Positions 1-7,601 are shown, counted from the first letter of the stretch. The stretch is DNA of 55,670 nt from Chloroflexota bacterium (GCA_020349245.1 CP070764.1:4215677-4271346), one strand, 5' to 3'. The notes: generated by a model not told the origin, from the letters alone. Numbers and translations are program-made.

Positions 1-165
1 GTGCAGTCGATGAGTGTGTGCTCCTCAGGCACTCAGAGCGGAGCCGACCGGCGCAGTCGATGAGTGTGTGCTCCTCAGGCACTCAGAGCGGAGCCGACCG
101 GTGCAGTCGATGAGTGTGTGCTCCTCAGGCACTCAGAGCGGAGCCGACCGGCGCAGTCGAAGAGT
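1..165. repeat. 50-bp tandem repeat, three full units plus a partial one
   Basis: Units occupy 1-50, 51-100 and 101-150, and differ visibly only at the second base (gtgcag or gcgcag). A fourth copy decays after about 15 bases at 151-165. Each unit holds GCTCC and GGAGC arms around a central segment with CTC/GAG pairing, so each can fold as a small hairpin. There are no variable spacers, so it is not a CRISPR. The array may continue left of the window. It lies just 3' of a GIY-YIG nuclease gene on the minus strand, which may not be accidental. Confidence 0.9.
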
Positions 166-191
166 GACTAGAGTTTCTCTCTTTGAATAAT

Positions 192-500
192 CTATCGCTT
201 TCCCCGCTCACGCCCCTTTCGCTCGCGACGAACGATTTGATGGATTTCTTCCCAATCCTCATTGATCAGCGCCTGCTTCTTGGCATGACTCCAGCCCTTG
301 ATCTGTCTTTCAAAGCTGAATGCTTCCTCATGAGATGGGAACTCGCCCGCCCAAACGAGTTTTACCGGACGACGGGAATAGGAATAAGCTGTAGTTTCTA
401 CTCCCTGTTCGTGTTCCATGATCCGCCTTTGAAGATCTGAGGTCAGTCCTGTGTAAAATGTACCGTCTGAACATAGCATGATGTATACAAAGTAATTCAT
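192..500 (-). CDS. GIY-YIG nuclease family protein (UPF0213/YhbQ-like)
   Basis: A 102-residue single-domain protein. The GIY-YIG signature is seen as FVYIM (4-8) and FYTGLT (15-20), followed by the DLQRR arginine motif (22-26) and the conserved YSRRPVKLVW block (41-50). The catalytic-type glutamate is Glu64 in the FERQIK segment, followed by the W-S-x-x-K-K pattern. Length fits the small YhbQ/UPF0213 family, whose members cleave DNA weakly and whose physiological role is unsettled. The tail is highly basic (RRERKGRERGKR). A paralogue lies at 23272-23565. The gene is followed directly by the 50-bp tandem repeats. The start is ATG with a CCGGAG-like SD at a long distance. Confidence 0.93.
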   Translation of the reverse strand: MNYFVYIMLCSDGTFYTGLTSDLQRRIMEHEQGVETTAYSYSRRPVKLVWAGEFPSHEEAFSFERQIKGWSHAKKQALINEDWEEIHQIVRRERKGRERGKR

Positions 501-708
501 CGGATTTTGACTCCGGTTATGTAAGCTTTTTCTTTATTCAGAAGGCAGGGGGTTCCCTCTAGCCCTATAACCCTGGCGGGATATCAACATCCGTTGCATT
601 TCAATTAGTGTGTGCAGCAAGGGATATTCTTTATCAGCACACATTGACTGATGGATTCGGCATGCGGCAGGGTTTTTTCTGCGGGTAGTGTTTCTTAGAG
701 CGTGATTA

Positions 709-1584
709 TTACGGGGACAGTATACCTGCGAATAAATCGGTTTCCTTAGGACCGCCATCCGGTTCCGGGTAGGCCCGGGTGTAGGTATCCACCCCGGCAG
801 CCAGACGGAAAGCCAGGCTCACCACCCAGTTACCGGATGAAGCCAGGCCGCCCTGGCTGGCATGGCAGGCCGTGGCGGCTTCCTTGGCCTTGGCTACCTC
901 CTGGTACCTGATGCGAGCGTGCACTGGAAAATTCTCCCCGACTAAATCCAGTAGGTCAATGTCCCCGTTCCTGCCAAAATGGCGCGGGTCCTTGCCAAAC
1001 AGCGGCAGCAGGCGCACCACCCAGGTCAGCCAGCCGCGCGGGAAGGTATGGAAGTAGAGCTTCTCTGGCTGGAAAGGCGGGCCCTGATCCGGGAACTGGG
1101 CGCCGTCTCCCGCGGCATGAAAGGCCTGCACCGTCGCCTGGTGGATGGCTATATGGTCGGGGTGGCGGTAACCCCCAATGGGGTCAAAAGTCAGCACCAC
1201 CTGGGGGCGCAATGAACGAATGTAGCCGGTGACCCTGGCCGCCACTTCCTCGAGCGGGGCTGCAGCCAGTGCCCGGGTATGCCGGTTATCCGCAGAGCCC
1301 GGCATACCCGAATCGCGATAATCCAGGAAGTGCACTCCCGCCAGGCCCAGCTTGCTTGCCGCGCAGCGCAGCTCGTTCTCGCGCAGCTCGCCGATCGACT
1401 GGAAGCCTTCCAGGTAGTGCGGCTCAACTTCCCCAACCTCCCCCCGGGTAGCGCAGACCAGGTGCACAGCCACCCCGCGCCGGGCATAAAGGGCCAGTGT
1501 CCCACCCAGACCGAAGGTTTCATCATCGGGGTGGGCGAGCACAGCCAGCAAAGTAAGATTATCACTCGGAGTAGATTTGTCCAT
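709..1584 (-). CDS. PIG-L/LmbE family N-deacetylase
   Basis: A 291-residue zinc-dependent deacetylase-like protein. The family motif A-H-P-D-D-E is at residues 17-22 and the second metal site HPDH at 141-144, preceded by TFDPIGGYR. Family members remove acetyl groups from GlcNAc-type sugars (MshB, BshB, PIG-L) or cleave mycothiol conjugates (Mca). The substrate here cannot be told from sequence. It lies downstream of the cysteine operon on the same strand, 65 bp after moeZ. Its own TATAAT hexamer (1592-1597) sits 7 nt before the ATG, so it can be transcribed alone as a leaderless mRNA. A role in low-molecular-weight thiol synthesis beside cysteine genes is possible but only inferred. Confidence 0.9.
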   Translation of the reverse strand: MDKSTPSDNLTLLAVLAHPDDETFGLGGTLALYARRGVAVHLVCATRGEVGEVEPHYLEGFQSIGELRENELRCAASKLGLAGVHFLDYRDSGMPGSADNRHTRALAAAPLEEVAARVTGYIRSLRPQVVLTFDPIGGYRHPDHIAIHQATVQAFHAAGDGAQFPDQGPPFQPEKLYFHTFPRGWLTWVVRLLPLFGKDPRHFGRNGDIDLLDLVGENFPVHARIRYQEVAKAKEAATACHASQGGLASSGNWVVSLAFRLAAGVDTYTRAYPEPDGGPKETDLFAGILSP

Positions 1585-1591
1585 TCTGGTG

Positions 1592-1597
1592 ATTATA
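1592..1597 (-). promoter_or_regulatory. -10 element for PIG-L gene, likely leaderless
   Basis: TATAAT on the minus strand lies 7 nt upstream of the ATG at 1584. Transcription would begin at or next to the start codon. No convincing -35 hexamer is seen 16-18 bp upstream and no SD lies between the hexamer and the ATG. Confidence 0.55.
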
Positions 1598-1649
1598 CCT
1601 GAGAGCGCAATTGGTCCCCCGGAGGCAAGCGGCGTTACATCCGGGGAGA

Positions 1650-2819
1650 TCAGTAGATCGGCAGGCTGGGGTCTACATCTCGGGCCCAGGCATTGATACC
1701 GCCCTTGAGATTTTTTACCTTGCGGAAGCCTGCGCTGGTGAGCAGCTCCAGGGCCCGCGCCGAGCGGGTGCCTCCCTTGCAGAAGACAACCATCTCATCG
1801 GCGCTGTCCAGCTCGGAGAGACGGGCCGCCAGCTGCCCCAGGGGGATCAGATCCGCGCCCACCAGGGCGGAGATCTCCAGTTCGTGCGGCTCGCGCACAT
1901 CCAGCAGGTGGATGTTCTCACCGTGATTCAATTTCTCCGCCAGCTGGGTGGCTTCGATATCCCAGTCACCTCCCACGCTGCCCTCTTCCGCACCATGACC
2001 GGGCACACCGCAGAATTCCTCGTAATCGATCAGCTCGCTGATCTCCGGGTTCGGCCCGCATACCTTGCAGTGCGGGTTTTTGCGCAGGGTGACGAAGTCA
2101 AAGGACATATCCAGGGCGTTGAACAGCAGCAGGCGCCCATTCAGCGTTTCACCGATGCCCAGGATGAGTTTCAAGGCTTCGTTGGCCTGCATGGTGCCGA
2201 TGATGCCTGGTAACACCCCCAGCACGCCGCCCTCGGCGCAGGAGGGCACCAGCCCGGGTGGGGGCGGTTCGGGGAATAAACAACGATAGCAGGGGCCGGT
2301 GCGGGCGTCAAATACGCTCACCTGCCCGTCGAAACGGAAGATCGAGCCGTACACGTTGGGCTTGCCCAGCAACACGCTGACATCGTTCGTCAGGTAGCGG
2401 GTGGGGAAATTATCGGTACCATCGATCAGGATGTCATATTCCTCGGCGATCCGCATGGCATTTTCCGAGGTAAACGGTTCGTTGTACACATCAACATGGA
2501 TGTCCGGGTTGATATCAAGCATGCGCTGACGGGCAGATTCGACCTTCATAACCCCTACCTGGGAGGTGCCGTGGATCACCTGGCGCTGCAGGTTGGATTC
2601 ATCCACCCGGTCGTAATCCACCAGGCCAATCCGGCCCACCCCGGCTGCTGCCAAGTACAAAGCCACGGGGGAACCGAGTCCGCCGGTGCCGATCAGCAGC
2701 ACCCTGGCAGCCTTGATCTTCTTCTGCCCGGATAAACCCACCTCCGGGATCAGCAGGTGGCGGCTGTAGCGCAGGATTTCTTCGTGATTGAGGTCAATAT
2801 TTCCGTTTTCACCGCTCAT
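1650..2819 (-). CDS. moeZ: MoeZ-type adenylyltransferase/sulfurtransferase (ThiF/MoeB + rhodanese)
   Basis: A 389-residue two-domain protein. The N-terminal ThiF/MoeB E1-like domain has the nucleotide loop GTGGLGS (44-50), the D-x-x-x-x-S-N-L-Q-R-Q block (73-80), zinc cysteine pairs C177/C180 and C251/C254, and the conserved cysteine of the PSCAEGG segment (C194). The C-terminal rhodanese domain (about 285-389) carries its active-site Cys347 in VFCKGG. MoeZ enzymes adenylate the C-terminal Gly-Gly of ubiquitin-like sulfur carriers and convert it to a thiocarboxylate. It is the last gene of cysM-mec-cysO-moeZ, so the expected client is the CysO-like protein just upstream. Start ATG has AGAGGCG as SD. 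Confidence 0.95.
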   Translation of the reverse strand: MSGENGNIDLNHEEILRYSRHLLIPEVGLSGQKKIKAARVLLIGTGGLGSPVALYLAAAGVGRIGLVDYDRVDESNLQRQVIHGTSQVGVMKVESARQRMLDINPDIHVDVYNEPFTSENAMRIAEEYDILIDGTDNFPTRYLTNDVSVLLGKPNVYGSIFRFDGQVSVFDARTGPCYRCLFPEPPPPGLVPSCAEGGVLGVLPGIIGTMQANEALKLILGIGETLNGRLLLFNALDMSFDFVTLRKNPHCKVCGPNPEISELIDYEEFCGVPGHGAEEGSVGGDWDIEATQLAEKLNHGENIHLLDVREPHELEISALVGADLIPLGQLAARLSELDSADEMVVFCKGGTRSARALELLTSAGFRKVKNLKGGINAWARDVDPSLPIY

Positions 2820-2944
2820 AGAGTTCGCCTCTTTTTAGGTATCTCAGCCAGGATACGCCCCGGGGTTTGAAGGATGGAAAGGGCTTTTCTCTCGCATAAC
2901 TTCGCCCCTGATTTTACCGGGAAGCGCCTCCCGCTGTCATTATA

Positions 2945-3244
2945 TTAACTCCTGGAGCAAGCAGCCGGGTCAAAACCCCCGGCGATGCTGGGCACGATCA
3001 TCATCTGATCCCCAGATTGGAGCGGGGTGTCCAATCTCTGCAGGTGGCGAATATCCTCGCTGTTGAGATAGAGATTTACAAATGGGCGCAGCTCACCCTG
3101 GTCGCTGAAGAGGTGCTGGCGGAGGTCCGGGTGCTGCGCGATCAGGTTATCCATGGCTTCAGCCACGGTATTACCGGTGACATCCACCACCGCAAGACCG
3201 CCAGTGTAGCTGCGTAAGGGTGAAGGTATTTTTAATTTTGTCAT
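2945..3244 (-). CDS. cysO: CysO-like ubiquitin-fold sulfur carrier with C-terminal extension
   Basis: A 99-residue MoaD/ThiS-fold protein. The C-terminal half has the family pattern L-N-x-E-D-I-R (55-61), then G-D-x-x-x-I-V-P-S-I-A-G-G. The Gly-Gly at 89-90, the residue that becomes a thiocarboxylate, is not terminal: nine more residues, FDPAACSRS, follow before the stop. In the described CysO-CysM-Mec system of mycobacteria CysO ends in GG. In QbsE (Pseudomonas) and HcyS (Wolinella) a short tail is first removed by a JAMM protease. The JAMM gene is immediately upstream here, so processing is the likely reason for the tail. The carrier would deliver sulfide to CysM for cysteine synthesis. Confidence 0.9.
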   Translation of the reverse strand: MTKLKIPSPLRSYTGGLAVVDVTGNTVAEAMDNLIAQHPDLRQHLFSDQGELRPFVNLYLNSEDIRHLQRLDTPLQSGDQMMIVPSIAGGFDPAACSRS

Positions 3245-3301
3245 AATTTACTTTTCCATGTTCTCGCGGTCGCCCGGCTGCGGACGGCCGCGGGGGATCT
3301 C

Positions 3302-3742
3302 CTATTTGATTATCTGTTCAATGATTTCGATTGCTTCCTGGTTGAATTTGGACCTGTCATCATTCAAACGCCAGGCGCTGGTCTCCTGCGCTTTGCCCTG
3401 CACCACGCTGGTGATCAGGTAGGAGAAATTCGGCCAGGCCCACTGGCGGTCATATTCGGACGGCTGGTTGGGGTGATCCGGGTGTGAGTGAAAGACTCCC
3501 AGCACCTCCAGGCCCAGCTGCTCCGCCAGCTGCTCACCCAGCAGGTAATCCTCTGGCGATAGCTGGTAGCGGTTGTGGCGGGCGCTCTTATCGCGCATGT
3601 TCATCAGGGGGACAATCTCTTTTACTTTCCCTTGACTGCTGCTGGTTTCACCCAGCAGCAATCCAGCCCCTTCTTCGGGATAGGCTTCTTCACCGTGCAG
3701 GTGGATGCGCGCCAATATCTGCGCGGGAATGTACAGCGTCAC
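3302..3742 (-). CDS. mec: Mec-type JAMM/MPN+ metalloprotease
   Basis: A 146-residue zinc isopeptidase-like protein. The JAMM motif is complete: glutamate in the EEGAG segment, then H-S-H-P-D-H-P-N-Q-P-S-E-Y-D (HxHP-x7-S-x2-D). In mycobacteria Mec cleaves cysteine from the CysO-cysteine adduct made by CysM. QbsD/HcyD relatives trim carrier tails. Either or both activities would fit here. The longest frame starts at a TTG (3757), but a GTG at 3742 overlaps the cysM stop as GTGA and has GGGAGG six bases upstream, so 3742 is chosen. The stop/start overlap implies translational coupling to cysM. Confidence 0.93.
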   Translation of the reverse strand: MTLYIPAQILARIHLHGEEAYPEEGAGLLLGETSSSQGKVKEIVPLMNMRDKSARHNRYQLSPEDYLLGEQLAEQLGLEVLGVFHSHPDHPNQPSEYDRQWAWPNFSYLITSVVQGKAQETSAWRLNDDRSKFNQEAIEIIEQIIK

Positions 3743-4680
3743 GCGTTTGCCTCCCAAAAGTTCTCGCTGAGATATTTATACCCCGCATCCGGGAACACCG
3801 TGACAACCACACCCCGCTCCAGCCTCGCCGCAACCTGTACGGCTGCCACAGCCGCAGCACCAGAAGAGAAGCCGACAAACAAACCTTCCTCCCGGGCCAG
3901 CCTGAGGGTCATCTCGTATGCCGCTTCAGTGGAGATTTCCAAAATCTGGTCAGGGAAGTTCTCATCGTAGATGCCCGGTTGGATAGCCGTCGGCATGTGC
4001 TTCAGCCCTTCCAGCCCGTGGAAAGAGCTGTCTGGCTGAACCGCCAGGATCTGGACCCCGGGATTGTACTGGCGCAGGTAGCGGCCAATACCCATCAGCG
4101 TACCGGAGGTGCCCAGCCCGGCGATAAAGTGAGTCACCCGTCCGCCAGTCTGCTCGACGATCTCGGGTCCGGTGAAGCGATAGTGAGCCTGCCAGTTGGC
4201 CGGGTTGTTGTATTGGTCTGCGTAGTAGTATTTCCCAGGTTCTTCTGCTGCCAGCTGCTGCGCCACCCGGATAGCCCCATCCGAGCCTTCCAGGGGATCG
4301 CTGAGGATCAGTTCTGCACCGAGAGCCCTCAGGATCTTGATCCGCTCCGGGCTGGCATTGGCAGGGATGGCCAGGGTCACCGGGATACCCATGGCGACTC
4401 CCAATGTGGCATACGATATGCCCATGTTGCCTGAAGTAGAATCGAGCAGGCGTCTGCCGCCATCCAGTTCACCTGCGGACAAGGCAGCGCGGATGATATT
4501 CAGAGCAGGTCGGTCTTTGATCGAGCCACCGGGGTTAAACCACTCCGCTTTGGCAAAAATAGGCACACCGGGTGAAAGTTTGTTCAGGGGCAACAGGGGC
4601 GTATTCCCCACGAGTGACTCCAGGGTCAGGGCAGCGGGTGCCAGTATATGGGTATTCTGATCAATGACGGGCATCGTCAT
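3739..4680 (-). CDS. cysM: CysM-type cysteine synthase (PLP fold type II)
   Basis: A 313-residue PLP enzyme of the cysteine synthase family. The PLP lysine lies in N-P-G-G-S-I-K-D-R (Lys55), the substrate loop in S-T-S-G-N-M-G, and the PLP phosphate loop in G-T-S-G-T. A frame-extending TTG at 4707 was rejected: the ATG at 4680 has GGAGAG six bases upstream. The operon with a CysO-like carrier, a Mec protease and MoeZ makes it an O-phosphoserine-type CysM using a protein thiocarboxylate as sulfur donor (established for M. tuberculosis, inferred here). It is the first structural gene after a long structured leader. No serine acetyltransferase gene (cysE) is visible in the window. Confidence 0.94.
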   Translation of the reverse strand: MTMPVIDQNTHILAPAALTLESLVGNTPLLPLNKLSPGVPIFAKAEWFNPGGSIKDRPALNIIRAALSAGELDGGRRLLDSTSGNMGISYATLGVAMGIPVTLAIPANASPERIKILRALGAELILSDPLEGSDGAIRVAQQLAAEEPGKYYYADQYNNPANWQAHYRFTGPEIVEQTGGRVTHFIAGLGTSGTLMGIGRYLRQYNPGVQILAVQPDSSFHGLEGLKHMPTAIQPGIYDENFPDQILEISTEAAYEMTLRLAREEGLFVGFSSGAAAVAAVQVAARLERGVVVTVFPDAGYKYLSENFWEANA

Positions 4681-4780
4681 GATAAACTCTCCAAGTTGTC
4701 TAGACAATGATCGGTTTTACTCTTTCGCTGTACGATACCGACGACCATTATCTCAAAAACCTTACCAATTAAATTAAAAC

Positions 4781-4878
4781 GACCAACAGAGATCAAAAAA
4801 AGGGCAGTCAAGCCAAACCGGCTCTGCGCAACTTACTCCGCAAGCGGGGGCACAACCACCCTTCCTCAGCTGTTGGTC
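4781..4878 (-). promoter_or_regulatory. Structured leader / candidate attenuator of the cysteine operon
   Basis: On the minus strand, GACCAACAG (4870-4878) and its exact complement CTGTTGGTC (4781-4789) enclose the intrinsic terminator at 4795-4866. Just upstream, CGTTG, GGGCGG and GGTT pair with AACC, CCGCC and CAACG around the stop codon of the short leader ORF, giving a second strong hairpin. Mutually exclusive folding was not modelled. The arrangement of promoter, Cys-containing leader ORF, hairpin and terminator before a cysteine biosynthesis operon suggests transcription attenuation responding to Cys-tRNA supply. AGGGTGG at the terminator base also resembles the first half of a T-box motif, but the second half is not intact. 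Confidence 0.6.
4795..4866 (-). terminator. Intrinsic terminator in the cysM leader
   Basis: On the minus strand AAGGGTGGT (ending near 4855) pairs, with two G-U pairs, with ACTGCCCTT (from about 4810). An internal AGCC/GGCT helix lies inside. The stem is followed at once by seven U residues (4801 to 4795). It lies about 115 bp before the cysM start, inside the leader, so it would act as an attenuator rather than an operon end. Confidence 0.65.
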
Positions 4879-4899
4879 ATTCGGACGTTGAGGCGGTGG

Positions 4900-4935
4900 T
4901 TATGAACCCCGCCCCATACAGATGCAACGTACCAA
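4900..4935 (-). CDS. Candidate cysteine leader peptide (11 aa)
   Basis: A TTG-initiated frame reads M-V-R-C-I-C-M-G-R-G-S and stops at TAA. It has a strong SD, AGGAG (from CTCCTC at 4941-4946 on the plus strand), with five bases of spacing, and begins about 35 nt after the predicted transcription start. Two of 11 codons are Cys (TGC, TGT), and the stop lies in the loop of a stable hairpin. Cys-rich leader peptides controlling cysteine genes have been described in mycobacteria, with more Cys codons than here. This is visible in sequence only; translation is not shown. Confidence 0.55.
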   Translation of the reverse strand: MVRCICMGRGS

Positions 4936-4976
4936 GATTACTCCTCAATATTTATGAGTTTATTTATAATAATTGT

Positions 4977-5004
4977 ATTATAAGGGATCTGGGATTTATG
5001 TCAA
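4977..5004 (-). promoter_or_regulatory. Consensus sigma-70-type promoter of the cysteine operon
   Basis: TTGACA (4999-5004) and TATAAT (4977-4982) on the minus strand are separated by 16 bp, both hexamers being perfect. Predicted start is near 4970, about 290 nt before cysM, leaving a long untranslated leader. Confidence 0.85.
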
Positions 5005-5166
5005 GAGGATTCAGGGGAATTAATCCACTGCTAAGATTAACAATTTTATTGGGGGGTAAAGAAGGTCGACAGGTGAAATTTATCACTATTCGGTCGGGGA
5101 ATCAGGTGAATCGGGTGTTTCACGTGAAACAGGTTCTTCTGCCCGGTTCGCAGCTTGGCGGCCCGG

Positions 5167-5868
5167 CTATTCCGTCGCCACCAGTTCCCAATCTGCGGGA
5201 CAGGGTCTATCGCTGGTCAACCTCAGCCAGCTCTGTCCCTGGCTATACTGATGGTAATAGGTACAGGTGTATTTGTCCCCCTGTACCGAAAGCAGCTGTG
5301 CACCAGGCAGGCCGAAGTCCACAGTCCAGTAGTGATCCTCGCCCACGGAGTCATAGCCGTATCCTGCCCCGAACTCAGTGAACAAATCGGACAGGAGAAT
5401 GCCCTGGTGCGGGGGGCTGTCCATCCAGCCGGCGAGCACTTCCTGTGGCGTGTTGTAGCCCATGGCGATGATCTCGCCGTATCCCCGCCAGCCGTAGCAG
5501 GCTTCCTGCAAGCGCTGCCCGGGGTCCGAACCATCGGAGCCGGTGTGGCTCACAAAGCTTTTGGCGGCCATGTCATTGCTGTGCCGCAGTGCCGCCTGGG
5601 ACACCTCTGCCACGCTGATCAGGGCAGGCAGTCCATTTGCCTGGCGGAGGCTGTTGATCTGCGTCTCCAACTCCCTGTCTTTGCCGGCGTCGGTTGGCTG
5701 GATCGCCGGATAACCCAAACAGTAGCTGGAGAGGATTTGCGGCAGGTACTGCACGTGCCGCGCACTTTGGGCCGCCGCAGGCCGCGATTTAACCCCAGAG
5801 AGATCGGCGCCCAACACCACGCTGGCAATCAGGACGATGCAACCAAAAATAATGCGAAGTTTACCCAA
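5167..5868 (-). CDS. Secreted CAP-domain (SCP/PR-1-like) protein
   Basis: A 233-residue protein with an N-terminal signal segment (GKLRIIFGCIVLIASVVLG, about 2-20). A CAP domain follows: L-R-x-x-N-G-L-P-A-L, the HSNDMA motif with its conserved His, then F-V-S-H-T-G-S-D-G, a GEIIA motif, G-W-M-D-S-P-P-H-Q-G-I-L-L with the second conserved His, and GAGYG. This matches the bacterial YkwD-like branch. The C-terminal 50 residues contain two cysteines and may form an extra small fold. Function of bacterial CAP proteins is largely unknown. It is upstream of the cysteine operon promoter on the same strand, with no sign of co-transcription. Confidence 0.88.
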   Translation of the reverse strand: MGKLRIIFGCIVLIASVVLGADLSGVKSRPAAAQSARHVQYLPQILSSYCLGYPAIQPTDAGKDRELETQINSLRQANGLPALISVAEVSQAALRHSNDMAAKSFVSHTGSDGSDPGQRLQEACYGWRGYGEIIAMGYNTPQEVLAGWMDSPPHQGILLSDLFTEFGAGYGYDSVGEDHYWTVDFGLPGAQLLSVQGDKYTCTYYHQYSQGQSWLRLTSDRPCPADWELVATE

Positions 5869-6162
5869 GACATGCTCCTCCAGCCCTCAGATCAGCCCCA
5901 GCAACCCGGCTGAATTAACCCTGCAAACAACGAATCTCCAGAAGAAGTAAAGGTTCAATTCCACGGAATAGGCCCTTCCCGCCAGTAGATTTTACCAGCA
6001 TATTCGAAGCAAGCTCAAACTTAACTCCAGGCAAGCATATGCGGATTGGCAGCTGTCCACGGTATCTCGTGTACCTTCTCAGGCGAAAATCCACGGCGAT
6101 TATAACTGATATGCTTTCAATCCCAGGCTATCAGTCCCCAGACTTGAACCCGGTGGGTGCGA

Positions 6163-6360
6163 TCAACCCCCGATCCGCACCGCGCCGAATCCCATGGCGA
6201 TATTCCGAAAGGTTTCGCTGATCTGGGTGCCGAGCAGGGTTACCGTCACAACCACCAGGATGGCGATCAGGCCGATGAGCATGGCATACTCGGCTAAATC
6301 CTGGCCCATCTCAGGAATCGGTATTTTATTTCCTAAAGTGTTCCTCAATTGTTCGTACAT
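6163..6360 (-). CDS. Flp/Fap-type IVb pilin
   Basis: A 65-residue prepilin. Residues 1-19 form the polar leader ending in Gly19; cleavage before Gln20 gives a mature N-terminus QDLAEYA with the pilin Glu at +5 (Glu24) and Tyr at +6 (Tyr25), the class IVb signature. A single hydrophobic helix follows (about 26-46). Flp pilins assemble adhesive Tad pili, but no tad/cpa assembly gene is present in this window. It is an orphan here, so its secretion system must be encoded elsewhere. Confidence 0.9.
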   Translation of the reverse strand: MYEQLRNTLGNKIPIPEMGQDLAEYAMLIGLIAILVVVTVTLLGTQISETFRNIAMGFGAVRIGG

Positions 6361-6584
6361 TTCCCCTCCATCGCTTTGATAAGATTCAATCTAACTTGCC
6401 AGGAAAGACCGCTCTGCGCTGAGAGAGTCTCCAACGACAGATACCAGTATACACGCGCTTTTTCCCCGGCCAACCCAGCCATCAAATGTGTGAATACTCT
6501 TCGAGGAATTCTAAATCGCCGGGGAGATCCTGCACGCAAGTCTCCCGGTTTACGTGCTTCAACAGGATGATTTCTCCGTGCCGA

Positions 6585-7601
6585 TCACAATGTCTCGCGT
6601 TCGATACCGCGCGCCTGTCCCCACTCGTCAAGCAGCTCTTCAACACTGTCCAGATAAGCATCCAGCGCATTAACCCGCTCCCGAAATCCCGGACCCAACA
6701 AGCCGATATCGCTGAAAACTTGTTGCCAGGTTTCAACCTGGGGATGATCGGCAGGCAGGAGCCGGATGGCTTTGTGCCAGGTACGCAGCAGCGGCCAGAG
6801 CACATCCTGGGGCGACTCGCTGCCCAGCAGGCTCTCGAAAGCCTGCCGGTAGTAGGCAAAACGGTCCGGGTGGAGGCGCGGGGTAGCGGTCTCAGGCGGA
6901 ATCGCCAAATACGCACCTTCCCAGGCCTGGAGCCATTCCTGCAAGTCTCCGCTGTCCACCTGGGCGCCGCCCAGCAAACCCACCAGGCCTGGATAAAGCC
7001 CTGGGCGACCAACCGCAGCGGCCCTTTGGGGGAACTGCAGCAGGAAGCGCCGGTCGGTGAGTGGAGGACCGTTTAGACAGGCGACAGCATTCGCCGCTTG
7101 CCCAACAGCGCGCAAATAGTTGCTTACCTGATCCAAGCCCGGTTCCTGCCGCTCATCGTGCAGCTCCAACCAGATCTGCCGGGCGTGTTCAGAGAGATTC
7201 TGCACCCGGGAGAGGATATTTTCAGGCAGGTTGAATTGGCCGCGCACGCTGGCCTGGGTGAAATCCATGAAGTGCTGGGGATCATGCATGATCGTGCAGT
7301 TGATGATCCCGTAGCCCAGCCAGGGATGCTGCCGCAAGGTGCGGGCCTGGTTGTATTCGTCGCGGCCGTGATGGGCAATATCCAGGTGAACTTCGTCTGT
7401 CAGGCGTTGAATCTCCCTCTCCGGGCTGACAGGATCGTCATGAACACAAAACAGGTCGATATCTGCCGTGCCTCCCAGCAATGGGTCCCCGCTGAACAGA
7501 GAGCCAGCCAGGTAAACAGCCAGGAGGGTACGATCACGGCGGATCCGTTGGGCAACGGTATCCCGGGCGATCTTATGGAGTAAAGCTGGGGTGATTCGCA
7601 T
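6585..7601 (-). CDS. Nucleotidyltransferase-domain protein
   Basis: A 338-residue protein with an N-terminal NTP_transf_2-like domain: L-A-G-S-L-F-S-G (31-38) and the metal pair in T-A-D-I-D-L-F (Asp47 and Asp49), a third acidic position being the Asp of VHLDIAHH. The remainder is helical with no motif I recognise. Enzymes of this fold transfer nucleotides to small molecules or proteins (antibiotic adenylyltransferases, MNT-type). The acceptor is not deducible. It follows the deoxynucleoside kinase gene by 10 bp on the same strand, and probably shares its transcript. Confidence 0.8.
   Translation of the reverse strand: MRITPALLHKIARDTVAQRIRRDRTLLAVYLAGSLFSGDPLLGGTADIDLFCVHDDPVSPEREIQRLTDEVHLDIAHHGRDEYNQARTLRQHPWLGYGIINCTIMHDPQHFMDFTQASVRGQFNLPENILSRVQNLSEHARQIWLELHDERQEPGLDQVSNYLRAVGQAANAVACLNGPPLTDRRFLLQFPQRAAAVGRPGLYPGLVGLLGGAQVDSGDLQEWLQAWEGAYLAIPPETATPRLHPDRFAYYRQAFESLLGSESPQDVLWPLLRTWHKAIRLLPADHPQVETWQQVFSDIGLLGPGFRERVNALDAYLDSVEELLDEWGQARGIERETL

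Noticed and set aside
1..165. CRISPR array
   Set aside because: The 50-bp units are contiguous with no unique spacers and no cas genes nearby.
3484..4434. 316-codon plus-strand frame
   Set aside because: It is antisense to mec and cysM, is Arg/Pro-rich and has no domain.
4781..4878. T-box riboswitch in the cysM leader
   Set aside because: AGGGTGG matches the start of the T-box sequence, but the ACCGCG half is not intact, the leader is short for Stem I with a specifier loop, and the same bases pair within the terminator. Kept only as an alternative.
4896..5381. Plus-strand frame across the cysteine operon leader
   Set aside because: It runs against a strong minus-strand promoter and leader and shows no family pattern.
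5155..5913. 252-codon plus-strand frame
   Set aside because: It is antisense to the CAP-domain gene, has no recognisable motif and no SD.
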